Shown: piece after piece, positions 33,187-41,947 of the stretch | Layout of the letters: each line of letters opens with the position of its first letter | How positions within the stretch are numbered: position 1 is the stretch's first letter | Assembly (NCBI GenBank): GCA_022794265.1 | Contig: JAAWEK010000001.1 | Span: 17,343-81,342 of the forward strand | DNA from: Lachnospiraceae bacterium | GTDB lineage: Bacteria; Bacillota; Clostridia; Lachnospirales; Lachnospiraceae | Direction: 5' to 3' | Length of the DNA stretch: 64,000 nucleotides | Made by a program: the position numbers and the translations under genes | The notes under the pieces: model-generated | The model's input: the letters and a program-made list of their open reading frames with translations, nothing else | What the model was told of the DNA's origin: nothing | Database searches by the model: none

Positions 33187-34425
33187 ATGCTTAGTAATCA
33201 GGTGAGAGAGAAAGTAAATGTATATGGCCAGCAGCAGATTCTGAGATTTTATGACGAACTGTCAGAGAAGGAAAAGGCAGTATTTGAAGAAGAACTGGAG
33301 AATCTGGATTTTTCCCTGCTGGATGTACTGGATAAAAAAAGGAATGCCGGACAGGAAGAGGATAATGCGGCAGTTTATGAGCCGCTGGAGGCATTAAAGC
33401 TGGATGAAATTATGGAGCGGTATACGGAGTTTGAGGCTGTTGGTATTGAGGCTATAAAAAACTGTAAAGTGGGAGCCGTGCTTCTTGCCGGCGGACAGGG
33501 AACCCGTCTGGGATTTGATAAGCCAAAAGGAATGTTTAATATTGGCGAGACCAGAGAACTGTATATTTTTGAGTGTCTGATAAATAATCTGATGGATGTG
33601 GTGAACCGGTCAGGGGCTTATATTCCGCTGTTTATAATGACCAGTGATAAAAATGATAAGGATACCAGAGATTTTTTTGCGGAACATGATTATTTCGGAT
33701 ATGACAAAGATTTTGTATTCTTTTTTGTACAGGATATGGCGCCGAGTGTAGATTATAATGGGAAGCTGCTGTTGGAAGAGAAGTATAAACTTTCCCTGTC
33801 TCCCAACGGTAACGGCGGCTGGTTTTCTTCCATGGTACGGGCCGGTCTGCTGGATAAAATTACTTCCATGGGTGTGGAATGGCTGAACGTATTTGCGGTT
33901 GACAATGTGCTGCAGAAAATGGCGGATCCGGTATTTGTGGGCGCCACCATTCAATCCGGCAAACCTTCCGGTTCCAAAGTGGTAAGAAAGGCATTTCCGG
34001 AAGAAAAAGTGGGCGTGATGTGCAAAGAAAACGGGAAACCTTCCATTGTAGAATATTATGAACTGACAGAGGAAATGAAAAACCGGAAGGATGCCAGCGG
34101 AGAGCCGGCATATAATTATGGTGTAATCCTGAACTATCTTTTGAAAGTAGACAGTCTGGTGGAAATATTAAACGCACAGCTTCCAGTTCATATTGTGGAG
34201 AAAAAAATACCGTATCTGGATGAGAACGGAAATGCAGTCAGCCCTACGGAACCAAACGGATATAAGTTTGAAGAATTAATACTGGATATGATTCATTTGC
34301 TGGACGACTGTCTGGTTTTTGAAGTTCTTCGAAACAGGGAATTTGCACCAGTGAAGAATAAAGAGGGTGTGGATTCTATTGAGACGGCCAGAACATTATT
34401 GAAAGAAAACGGTGTGGAAATATAA
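33187..34425 (+). CDS. UDP-sugar pyrophosphorylase (UDPGP/UAP type)
   Basis: This 412-residue nucleotidyltransferase carries VLLAGGQGTRLGFDKPKG, the UTP-binding loop of the eukaryote-like UDPGP/AGX family, plus FIMTSDKND, VEWLNVFAVDNVLQ and KVGVMCKENGKPSIVEY. Family members make UDP-GlcNAc, UDP-GalNAc or UDP-glucose from the sugar-1-phosphate and UTP. ATG 33187 has GGGAAAGGAAC upstream; a longer frame starting at 33103 runs through the hairpin and lacks one. argS follows after 18 bases, so the two are co-transcribed. Bacteria usually use GlmU or GalU for these steps, so the sugar is uncertain. Confidence 0.85.
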   Translation: MLSNQVREKVNVYGQQQILRFYDELSEKEKAVFEEELENLDFSLLDVLDKKRNAGQEEDNAAVYEPLEALKLDEIMERYTEFEAVGIEAIKNCKVGAVLLAGGQGTRLGFDKPKGMFNIGETRELYIFECLINNLMDVVNRSGAYIPLFIMTSDKNDKDTRDFFAEHDYFGYDKDFVFFFVQDMAPSVDYNGKLLLEEKYKLSLSPNGNGGWFSSMVRAGLLDKITSMGVEWLNVFAVDNVLQKMADPVFVGATIQSGKPSGSKVVRKAFPEEKVGVMCKENGKPSIVEYYELTEEMKNRKDASGEPAYNYGVILNYLLKVDSLVEILNAQLPVHIVEKKIPYLDENGNAVSPTEPNGYKFEELILDMIHLLDDCLVFEVLRNREFAPVKNKEGVDSIETARTLLKENGVEI

Positions 34426-34443
34426 ATGTAAAGGAAAGACAAA

Positions 34444-36213
34444 ATGAAAAAAATAATAGATTTGATAACAGAGCAATTTATAAATGCATTTTCCCAATGC
34501 GGATATGATACGGCTTATGCCAAAGTGACCATTTCCAACCGGCCGGATTTGTGTGAATACCAGTGCAATGGAGCAATGGCGGCAGCAAAGCAGTATAAAA
34601 AGGCGCCAATTGTGATTGCAAATGATATTGTGGAAAAACTGGAAGGTAATTCCGTATTTGAGATGATAACAGCAGTAAATCCAGGCTTTATTAATTTTAA
34701 TCTCAATTCCGGATTTTTAAAGAATTATGTATCGGAAATGGCAAAGGAAGAATTTTTAGGCTGCGAACAGACAAAATCGCCGAAAAAAATTATTATTGAT
34801 TATGGCGGTGCGAATGTGGCAAAACCTCTACATGTGGGACATCTCCGCTCAGCGGTTATCGGTGAGGCGATTAAAAGGATGAACCGGTTCGCAGGCAATG
34901 ATGTAACAGGTGATGTGCATTTGGGGGATTGGGGACTGCAGATGGGCCTGATTATTACGGAGCTGAAATTGAGAAAACCGGAGTTGGTTTATTTTAATGA
35001 AAACCATGCGGGAGTATATCCTGCCGAGGCGCCGTTTACCATTGCAGAACTGGAAGAAATTTATCCTTGTGCAAATGCAAAATCCAAAGAAGATGAAGAA
35101 TTTAAAGAAGCAGCCAGAATGGCAACTTTGGAGCTGCAGAACGGAAACCGGGGATATCTGGCGCTCTGGCAGCATATTTTAAATGTATCCATTGCTGATT
35201 TAAAGAAGAATTATGATAATCTCAATGTTTCCTTTGAATTGTGGAAAAAGGAAAGCGATGCACAGCCGTATATTCCTGAGATGGTTCAATATATGAAGGA
35301 ACAGGGATTTACAAGAATCAGCGAGGGAGCTTTGGTGGTGGATGTAAAGGAAGATAGTGATACAAAGGAAATACCGCCTTGTATGATTCTGAAATCCAAT
35401 GGGGCTACATTATATAATACAACTGATCTGGCTACCATAGTGGAGCGGATGAAACTTTTTCAGCCGGACCATATCGTTTATGTAGTGGACAAGCGCCAGG
35501 AACTTTATTTTGAGCAGGTATTCCGTTGCGCAAGAAAAACCGGACTGGTACAGCCGGATACGGAACTGACCTTCCTGGGATTCGGTACAATGAACGGAAA
35601 AGACGGAAAGCCGTTTAAAACCAGGGATGGTGGTGTTATGCGTCTGGAAAATCTGATTCGGGAAATCAATGAAGCCGTTTATAATAAGATTATGGAAAAC
35701 CGTTCCGTTACGGAAGAGGAAGCGAAGGAAACCGCTAAAATCGTAGGATTATCGGCATTAAAGTACGGAGATCTGTCCAACCAGGCATCCAAAGATTATA
35801 TTTTTGATGTGGAACGGTTTACTTCTTTTGAAGGAAATACAGGACCTTATATTCTGTATACCATCGTACGGATTAAATCCATTCTTGGAAAATATTATGA
35901 GAACAATCATGAGACGATTGAGCAGACAGAAATCTGTATTCCAGGGTCTGAATTTGAAAAATCTTTGATGCTGACACTGGCAAGATTTAATGATATGATT
36001 GAAAATGCAGTGGAGGAATTTGCGCCGCATAAGATATGTGCTTATGTATATGAGCTGGCCAATGAATTTAATAAATTTTATCATGAAACAAAGATTTTGA
36101 CCGAAGAAAATCCGGATAAGAAAAAGGGATATATTGCGCTGATTACCCTGACCAAAGCGGTATTAGAGCAGAGTATCCATATTCTTGGTTTTGAAGCGCC
36201 GGATAGAATGTAA
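34444..36213 (+). CDS. argS: arginyl-tRNA synthetase
   Basis: This 589-residue class I synthetase charges tRNA-Arg. The HIGH motif is in ANVAKPLHVGHLRSAVIGEA. The KMSKS loop is replaced in the family by the segment near GTMNGKDGKPFKTRDGG. The N-terminal Add-1 domain and a C-terminal DALR anticodon-binding domain (YVYELANEFNKFYHET) are present. AAGGAAAGAC precedes the ATG. No T-box leader was seen. Confidence 0.95.
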   Translation: MKKIIDLITEQFINAFSQCGYDTAYAKVTISNRPDLCEYQCNGAMAAAKQYKKAPIVIANDIVEKLEGNSVFEMITAVNPGFINFNLNSGFLKNYVSEMAKEEFLGCEQTKSPKKIIIDYGGANVAKPLHVGHLRSAVIGEAIKRMNRFAGNDVTGDVHLGDWGLQMGLIITELKLRKPELVYFNENHAGVYPAEAPFTIAELEEIYPCANAKSKEDEEFKEAARMATLELQNGNRGYLALWQHILNVSIADLKKNYDNLNVSFELWKKESDAQPYIPEMVQYMKEQGFTRISEGALVVDVKEDSDTKEIPPCMILKSNGATLYNTTDLATIVERMKLFQPDHIVYVVDKRQELYFEQVFRCARKTGLVQPDTELTFLGFGTMNGKDGKPFKTRDGGVMRLENLIREINEAVYNKIMENRSVTEEEAKETAKIVGLSALKYGDLSNQASKDYIFDVERFTSFEGNTGPYILYTIVRIKSILGKYYENNHETIEQTEICIPGSEFEKSLMLTLARFNDMIENAVEEFAPHKICAYVYELANEFNKFYHETKILTEENPDKKKGYIALITLTKAVLEQSIHILGFEAPDRM

Positions 36214-36234
36214 CGGATTTAAAATCAGGAATAG

Positions 36235-36281
36235 AAAAACCGGAAGAAAAGAATATTTGTTCTTTTCTTCCGGTTTCTTTC
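36235..36281. terminator. bidirectional terminator after argS
   Basis: A perfect 17-bp stem pairs 36237-36253 with 36260-36276 (arm AAACCGGAAGAAAAGAA). A/T-rich flanks on both sides serve argS and the convergent small membrane protein gene. Confidence 0.85.
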
Positions 36282-36308
36282 ATATACTAAACATTATCTG
36301 AAGACGGG

Positions 36309-36635
36309 CTATTTCGAAGAAGTGGTTTCCTCAGAATTTTTGGAAGTAGTTTCCTCCTGACTGTCACTGGTGGAATTGTTTTCTTCACTTTCCGCAGTAT
36401 ATGCCTCAAATGCACTGGTTATCTCTTCCGCAGATAAAGCATATGTGGCAATCGTTGCCTCTTCATCCTCTTTTATCCACTTATCATATACAGAGAATAT
36501 TATAAAACCAAAAAATAATGCAGTTATGATAACACCAGCTAATTTCATAAGAATAGCATTGCGTTTTTGCTTTGCGATTATTTTTTTACGATTGGCTTTT
36601 TCCTTCTTATATTCATCAACTTTTTTCTGACTCAT
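36309..36635 (-). CDS. small single-pass membrane protein
   Basis: This 108-residue protein has a Lys-rich cytoplasmic N-terminus (about 1-28), one hydrophobic helix (29-49), and an extracytoplasmic tail of Glu, Ser and Thr (QEETTSKNSEETTSS) of low complexity. I do not recognise a family. AAAGGAAT lies some 11 bases before the ATG. The orientation (positive inside) is clear. It is monocistronic, facing argS across a shared terminator. Confidence 0.7.
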   Translation of the reverse strand: MSQKKVDEYKKEKANRKKIIAKQKRNAILMKLAGVIITALFFGFIIFSVYDKWIKEDEEATIATYALSAEEITSAFEAYTAESEENNSTSDSQEETTSKNSEETTSSK

Positions 36636-36819
36636 TATTTTTCATATTCCTTTCTTCTTTGTATGTCTGTAATTGCACTTTTAACATTATATAACATATT
36701 TAAAAAATAATAAACAATAAAATATAAGATTTACAAAATTTTCTTTTGAATTATAAATATATATACAATATACGACCGCTGTTTTTTGTGGAAAATAGAT
36801 AAAAATCAAACAATTTAAG

Positions 36820-36848
36820 TTGACATTATAGAAAACATGTACTATTAT
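36820..36848 (+). promoter_or_regulatory. strong promoter of the 36886 gene
   Basis: TTGACA (36820-36825) and TATTAT (36843-36848) with 17 bases between and a very AT-rich upstream stretch (an UP-element-like region). Confidence 0.8.
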
Positions 36849-36885
36849 TATTTATATCTATAAAAAAAGAATGGGGATGCACAAA

Positions 36886-37545
36886 ATGGTAAAAAGCTTC
36901 GTACAAATATTAAACGTTGGTTTTGGTATTATTAATAATACCCAGCCGGTGGATGACAAGAATCCGGAAGTGATCATGGAAATGGTAATGGGAATGGATG
37001 ATCCGGCAAGGGATATCCGGATTATTGGTTTTAGAACCTATGATATGGATACAGATACCGGAGTTATGAGTGATCAGAGCGGAATCTATTATTTGGAAGG
37101 TGAAGAGTTTACATATCCAAAGGTTGACCAGGATATAACTTCTTATATGAAGAATGCCGGTGTCGAGTATGAAAAAGGCCAGCAGCTGATTAAGATAAAA
37201 AAACCGAATGTAATGGTATATCCGTTTAATGCAAACGACACTATTCTGGATACGGCAGCGGTTCTTATTAAAATGAAGATTCGGAAAGAAGAAGAACGCC
37301 GGGTTAGACTGGAAGAAGAGATAGTAACCTATAAGAATAATCTGGTACTGGATTTAAAGAAGGTTGCGGAATACGTTGAAAATAACCAGTTCAATACAAT
37401 ACCTCTTGTAGATGCAGGAGATAATGTTAAAGTTCTGAATGTATTAGGTGATAAAGGAAACTTCAATAAGCACATCGAACATATGAGAAATATCCGTGTG
37501 GAGATAATGGCTATTGATAAGTTTCTTCGGGAAAATACAATGTAG
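36886..37545 (+). CDS. conserved-looking cytoplasmic protein of unknown function
   Basis: This 219-residue protein has no membrane helix or signal. The first 120 residues look globular and mixed alpha/beta (FVQILNVGFGII, RDIRIIGFRTYDMDTDTG), and residues about 125-165 look like a charged coiled helix (KMKIRKEEERRVRLEEEIVTY). The rest is alpha/beta. I do not recognise the family. GGGGAT is placed before ATG 36886; an in-frame ATG at 36871 is within that site. A near-consensus promoter and a perfect terminator frame it, so it is probably a well expressed single gene. Confidence 0.7.
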   Translation: MVKSFVQILNVGFGIINNTQPVDDKNPEVIMEMVMGMDDPARDIRIIGFRTYDMDTDTGVMSDQSGIYYLEGEEFTYPKVDQDITSYMKNAGVEYEKGQQLIKIKKPNVMVYPFNANDTILDTAAVLIKMKIRKEEERRVRLEEEIVTYKNNLVLDLKKVAEYVENNQFNTIPLVDAGDNVKVLNVLGDKGNFNKHIEHMRNIRVEIMAIDKFLRENTM

Positions 37546-37557
37546 AAATATTGATTG

Positions 37558-37590
37558 AAAAAAGGAGTTGTTGGTAACAACTCCTTTTTT
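37558..37590. terminator. bidirectional terminator
   Basis: A perfect 15-bp stem (37558-37572 with 37576-37590, arm AAAAAAGGAGTTGTT) with a 3-base loop, between the 36886 gene and the convergent azlD. Confidence 0.85.
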
Positions 37591-37598
37591 CAATTTGT

Positions 37599-37901
37599 TT
37601 ATACAATCAACTGTGTAATAAACACTGTTAACATGGAACACAATGCTACTACTACGAGACTTTTTTCTTTATATGCCAGCAACAGTGCCGTCAGAGTTCC
37701 TGCTATGGCAGTGACCATACTGGTTGTGGATGTGAAGATATCCGGAAAGGTCAGGGAAGCCAGTACTGCATAGGGAACATAATATAAAAAAGATTTAATA
37801 AAGCCGGAATTGATTTCCTTACGAAAGACTGCCATTGGAAGAACGCGGGGAAGATATGTTACCAGCGCCATCAGAATAACAGCGGTCAGAGCTCTTTCCA
37901 T
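37599..37901 (-). CDS. azlD: branched-chain amino acid exporter small subunit AzlD
   Basis: This 100-residue protein has three or four hydrophobic helices and the AzlD features near the N-terminus (VTYLPRVLPMAVF). AzlD pairs with AzlC to export branched-chain amino acids and some analogues across the cytoplasmic membrane. Its ATG is immediately next to the azlC stop, with AAGGAGG inside the azlC end, so the pair is translationally coupled. Confidence 0.9.
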   Translation of the reverse strand: MERALTAVILMALVTYLPRVLPMAVFRKEINSGFIKSFLYYVPYAVLASLTFPDIFTSTTSMVTAIAGTLTALLLAYKEKSLVVVALCSMLTVFITQLIV

Positions 37902-38618
37902 TTATTTGTCCTCCTTTTTATTGATGGGAAAGAAATATGCTGCCACCATGGAAGCGGAAATGGTAGCTATAATCGTACAGAATCCGCTGGATATAAATTT
38001 AAATATAGGTATATACCGGAGCAGGCAGGTTATTGTAATGGATATCAGAATAACATACAGGATAGGGGTCTGTTTTTTTGCAGGAGGAATGATGATAGCA
38101 ATGAACATGGCGTACAGGGCAATCCCCATGGCTCCTTTTGCAATTTCCGGAAGAATCCCGGAGGTACAGGCACCTAAGAAAGTTCCCGCTGACCAGCCCA
38201 GGTAAGGCAGAGTAATCAATCCATACATATAAGAGCCGGAAATATTTTTTGGCTCTATGGAAGCAATGGCAAAGGTTTCGTCGGTAATTCCGAAACTGAA
38301 TAAAAGCCGTTGAAATAAGGAAGTACCTGGTTCCATTTTCTGTGACAGAGACAGAGACATAAGCATATATCTCATGTTGATTACGAAGGTGGTCAGGGTG
38401 ATTTCAATATATGTGCCACCGGATATGATTAAATTGGTTCCAGCGAACTGTCCGGAACTTGTAAGATTTGTCATGGATATCAAAACCGCAAGCCAGACCG
38501 GGAGTCCCGCACTTACTGCCATAAATCCGAATGTAAAGGAAACCGGAAGATAGCCAAGGCCGATGGGCAGCCCTTTGATTAGTCCGTTTCTGTATTGTTG
38601 TTTTTTTGTACCGTTCAT
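37902..38618 (-). CDS. azlC: branched-chain amino acid exporter large subunit AzlC
   Basis: This 238-residue protein has about six or more hydrophobic helices and the AzlC signatures GLPIGLGYLPVSFTFGF near the N-terminus, TNLTSSGQFAG and MRYMLMSLSLS. It forms the exporter with AzlD. The N-terminal Lys/Gln-rich stretch is cytoplasmic. No AsnC/Lrp-type regulator gene is adjacent; the promoter region carries a small inverted repeat that might be an operator. Confidence 0.92.
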   Translation of the reverse strand: MNGTKKQQYRNGLIKGLPIGLGYLPVSFTFGFMAVSAGLPVWLAVLISMTNLTSSGQFAGTNLIISGGTYIEITLTTFVINMRYMLMSLSLSQKMEPGTSLFQRLLFSFGITDETFAIASIEPKNISGSYMYGLITLPYLGWSAGTFLGACTSGILPEIAKGAMGIALYAMFIAIIIPPAKKQTPILYVILISITITCLLRYIPIFKFISSGFCTIIATISASMVAAYFFPINKKEDK

Positions 38619-38654
38619 TGTTTCTATCCTCTGCTAAGACTGTTTTGCATAGCG

Positions 38655-38697
38655 ATTATAGCATTTACTTTTTAGAAACACAAGTAACTTTCACTTG
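38655..38697 (-). promoter_or_regulatory. promoter of azlCD with inverted repeat
   Basis: On the minus strand TTGTGT (38678-38683) and TATAAT (38655-38660) are 17 bases apart. CAAGT and ACTTG (38681-38697) form an inverted repeat that overlaps the -35, a possible operator. Confidence 0.6.
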
Positions 38698-38753
38698 CAA
38701 AAAACAATGCATTCAAGTATTATACTATATAGAATGGTACTATTAGTACAGAA

Positions 38754-39644
38754 ATGAGAATACATGTGGAAAATCGATGGAATAGAAATCAGTCCTTAGA
38801 GGAATATAACCGAATAAAATATGTGGCAGGAGTCCTTTATCCGCCAGTTCTGTATGCGTTTCTGCTAATGGCAGTGCAGGTTGCAGGAAATATTTACTAT
38901 GCATATATATATGCATCTTCCATTGGTGAGAGAGTCACCATTGAACAGTCCCAGGAGTTTTTAGAAAATGTGGAGCGGCTGGTACAGGAGCATAATTATC
39001 TGCTAACAATGATATCCGCTGTTATTGGTTTGGCGGTTTTTATGTATATATATGAAAAAGATGTGAAACGCAACGGAAAATTTGGATTTATCAGACAGGT
39101 AAAAGATATTAAAACATACAGGCTGGGGTATCTGCTCATTCTCGGCTGTGTGGGAAATATAGGACTTAGCCGTTTGCTATCTCTGCTGCCGCTGGACAAT
39201 ATCATCGGCAGTTACAGGGATACCCAGGAATCTTTACTGGCAGGCAGACTGGTGATACAGATATTATCAGTATCCGTTTTGGTTCCAGTTACGGAGGAAC
39301 TGGTGTACCGGGGGCTGGTATGCCAACGGCTCCAGCGGCTGCTGGGAGATAAGATTGCGGTTTTTATGTCTGCAGGTTTGTTTGCCGTATTTCATTTTAA
39401 TCTGTTGCAGGGGATTTATGCATTTATTGCAGGGATTGTGCTGGGATATGTTTATCTGAAATACAATACCGTTGTTTATTGCATGATTTTACATGGAATT
39501 GCCAATCTTACCGCCGTTCTGGTGAATTATTTCAGCATTTCCGGTTATATTAATAACCATATTGTACTCTATCTGGTGGTTATGGTGGCAGAGCTGGCAG
39601 TAACTGTGCTGGTAGCAGAAAAAATTTACAAAAGCAAAGACTGA
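38754..39644 (+). CDS. CPBP family intramembrane metalloprotease
   Basis: This 296-residue polytopic protein has about seven or eight hydrophobic helices and the CAAX-protease/bacteriocin-processing (CPBP/Abi) motifs: EELVYRGLV (Glu-Glu...Arg), FAVFHFNLLQG and HGIANLTAV. These residues form the metal-dependent active site in the membrane. Bacterial members process peptides or give bacteriocin immunity; the substrate here is unknown. The start has no clear Shine-Dalgarno. A TATACT box at 38721-38726 and a perfect GTACT-ATT-AGTAC palindrome at 38737-38749 precede it. Confidence 0.85.
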   Translation: MRIHVENRWNRNQSLEEYNRIKYVAGVLYPPVLYAFLLMAVQVAGNIYYAYIYASSIGERVTIEQSQEFLENVERLVQEHNYLLTMISAVIGLAVFMYIYEKDVKRNGKFGFIRQVKDIKTYRLGYLLILGCVGNIGLSRLLSLLPLDNIIGSYRDTQESLLAGRLVIQILSVSVLVPVTEELVYRGLVCQRLQRLLGDKIAVFMSAGLFAVFHFNLLQGIYAFIAGIVLGYVYLKYNTVVYCMILHGIANLTAVLVNYFSISGYINNHIVLYLVVMVAELAVTVLVAEKIYKSKD

Positions 39645-39736
39645 TATTTAGATTGCATGGTAAAAATTAAATAAAAAAACATTTGATAAATTTCATACAG
39701 TGTGTTACATTAGTTTTCGAAGAAATGAGGTAAAAG

Positions 39737-40876
39737 ATGTACGATTGTATAATTGTGGGAGCAGGTATTGCAGGAGCAGTAACTGCCAGAAAACTGGCGG
39801 AGCATGATAAAAAAATTCTAATATTGGAACAGAGAGACCATATAGGTGGTAATTGCTTTGATTATATAGATAACAACGGAATTTTAATTCATAAATATGG
39901 TCCTCATATATTTCATACCAACAGTGATGAAGTATTTGAGTTTTTGTCCAGGTTTACAAAATGGTGGGATTATCATCACGAGGTGCTGGCATATGTGGAC
40001 GGAAAATACATACCGGTGCCTTTTAATCTGAATACTCTGGGTATGATATATGAGTCGGAAAAGGCTTCTGTGTTGCGGAAAAAGTTAACGGATAAATACG
40101 GATACGGCAGCAGGGTTGCCATTCTGGAGCTAATGCAGGAAGATGACGAAGAAATCCGGGAAATAGCGGATTATGTATATCAGAATATATTTTTAAAATA
40201 TACAATGAAACAGTGGGGGCAGACGCCGGAACAGGTGGATAAATCCGTAACTGCCAGGGTTCCGGTTTTAATCTCAGAGGATAATGGATATTTTCAGGAT
40301 AAATATCAGGGAATGCCTCTGCATGGATATACAAAGATGTTTGAAGCTATGCTGTCACATAAAGGAATCGACATTCGTTTATCCTCAAATGCCGGAGAAT
40401 TGCTGAAGTTTGGCGAAGAGGAAATCTTTTTTGAAGACAGGCCGTTTTTTGGCGAAGTAGTGTATACCGGACCTATTGACGAACTGTTTGACAGGATATA
40501 TGGCAGACTGCCATACCGAACCCTCCGGTTTGAATATGAGGAATGGAAGCAGGAATCCTATCAGCCGGCAGCAGTAGTAAATTATACGGTAAGTGAAGAT
40601 TTTACAAGAATTACGGAATTTAAGAAACTTACCGGACAGAAATCAGAGAATACCACGATTGTAAAAGAGTATTCTGATAATTATATGGGAAAGCAGAATG
40701 AGATTCCATATTATGCAATCTTGAATGAGAAAAATATTGATTTATATAAAAAATATCTGAATCTGACTGAAAAATATGAGAAATTACATATGTTAGGCAG
40801 ACTGGCGGAATATAAGTATTATAATATTGATGCAATTACACTGGAAGCATTGAAACTGGCTGAACGATTGATTTAG
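39737..40876 (+). CDS. glf: UDP-galactopyranose mutase
   Basis: This 379-residue flavoenzyme converts UDP-galactopyranose to UDP-galactofuranose for cell-surface glycans. It shows the FAD-binding loop IVGAGIAGAVTARKLAE, the substrate region HKYGPHIFHTNSDEVF and FTKWWDYHHEV, YTGPIDELFD, and RTLRFEYE. A ATGAGGTAAAAG site precedes the ATG. A family 2 glycosyltransferase follows 25 bases later, so the two are probably used in one glycan pathway. Confidence 0.94.
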   Translation: MYDCIIVGAGIAGAVTARKLAEHDKKILILEQRDHIGGNCFDYIDNNGILIHKYGPHIFHTNSDEVFEFLSRFTKWWDYHHEVLAYVDGKYIPVPFNLNTLGMIYESEKASVLRKKLTDKYGYGSRVAILELMQEDDEEIREIADYVYQNIFLKYTMKQWGQTPEQVDKSVTARVPVLISEDNGYFQDKYQGMPLHGYTKMFEAMLSHKGIDIRLSSNAGELLKFGEEEIFFEDRPFFGEVVYTGPIDELFDRIYGRLPYRTLRFEYEEWKQESYQPAAVVNYTVSEDFTRITEFKKLTGQKSENTTIVKEYSDNYMGKQNEIPYYAILNEKNIDLYKKYLNLTEKYEKLHMLGRLAEYKYYNIDAITLEALKLAERLI

Positions 40877-40901
40877 TATATTAGAAAAGAGGATTAGTAC
40901 A

Positions 40902-41918
40902 TTGAAGATTTTAACTATTGTTGTTCCGTGCTATAATTCTGAAGCATATATGAGAAAATGCATAGATAGTGTACTGACTGGAGGAGAAGATGTAGAAATA
41001 ATTATTGTGGATGACGGCTCTAAGGATAAAACTGCCCAAATCGCAGATGAATATGCCCGGAATCATAGTTCTGTAATAAAAGCAGTTCATCAGGAAAACG
41101 GTGGACATGGAGAAGCGGTTAACACCGGACTCAGGAATGCTTCCGGGATTTTTTTTAAGGTGGTGGACAGTGACGACTGGGTGGATGAAGCCGCTTATAA
41201 AAAGGTGTTAAAAGCATTAAAGAGTGCTGTAAAGATGGATTCGGAGCTGGATCTGCTGCTGACCAATTTTGTATATGATAAAGTAGGGGTACGCAGGAAG
41301 AAAACCATGAGGTACAAACATGCTTTGAAAGAACATACACTGCTTACCTGGAGCGACGGAGTTCGTTTTAATAAATTTCAATATATTCTGATGCATTCCG
41401 TCATTTACCGGACACAAATGTTAAGGGATTGCAATCTGGAATTGCCAAAGCATACCTTTTATGTTGATAATATTTTTATATTTAAACCTCTTCCATATGT
41501 GAGAAAATTATATTATCTGGATGTGGACTTTTATCATTACTTTATCGGAAGAAACGACCAGTCCGTAAATGAAAAAGTCATGATATCCAGGCTTGACCAG
41601 CAGATTCGGGTGAATAAATGCATGATAGATTTCTTTAGTGAAGCAGAAATAGAGGACAAGCGTCTGTATAAATATATGTTTCAATATCTGGATATGATGA
41701 TGTGTGTATCGTCCATTATGGCAATCTTATCCAAAGACAGGGATAAACTGGAGCAGAAAGCGGAACTTTGGCAATATCTGAAAGAAAAGGATCAGGAATT
41801 ATACCATGCGTTGAGAACTACGGTATTTGGAATCTGGATGAATCTTCCTGGACATAGTGGAAGAATGCTGTCTAAAAGCGGGTATAAGGTGATGCAGAAA
41901 GTATTCGGGTTTAATTAG
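40902..41918 (+). CDS. family 2 glycosyltransferase
   Basis: This 338-residue cytoplasmic or membrane-associated GT-A enzyme has TIVVPCYNSEAYMRKCIDS, IIIVDDGSKDKT, the acceptor-side QENGGHGEAVNTG and the metal-binding DSDDWVD. It starts at TTG 40902 with AAAGAGGATT upstream. Following glf, it may transfer galactofuranose or another sugar; the sugar and acceptor are not visible in the sequence. No flippase or polymerase gene is adjacent. Confidence 0.85.
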   Translation: MKILTIVVPCYNSEAYMRKCIDSVLTGGEDVEIIIVDDGSKDKTAQIADEYARNHSSVIKAVHQENGGHGEAVNTGLRNASGIFFKVVDSDDWVDEAAYKKVLKALKSAVKMDSELDLLLTNFVYDKVGVRRKKTMRYKHALKEHTLLTWSDGVRFNKFQYILMHSVIYRTQMLRDCNLELPKHTFYVDNIFIFKPLPYVRKLYYLDVDFYHYFIGRNDQSVNEKVMISRLDQQIRVNKCMIDFFSEAEIEDKRLYKYMFQYLDMMMCVSSIMAILSKDRDKLEQKAELWQYLKEKDQELYHALRTTVFGIWMNLPGHSGRMLSKSGYKVMQKVFGFN

Positions 41919-41947
41919 TTGTTTAGCAGAAATGAGGGGGATAGCAT

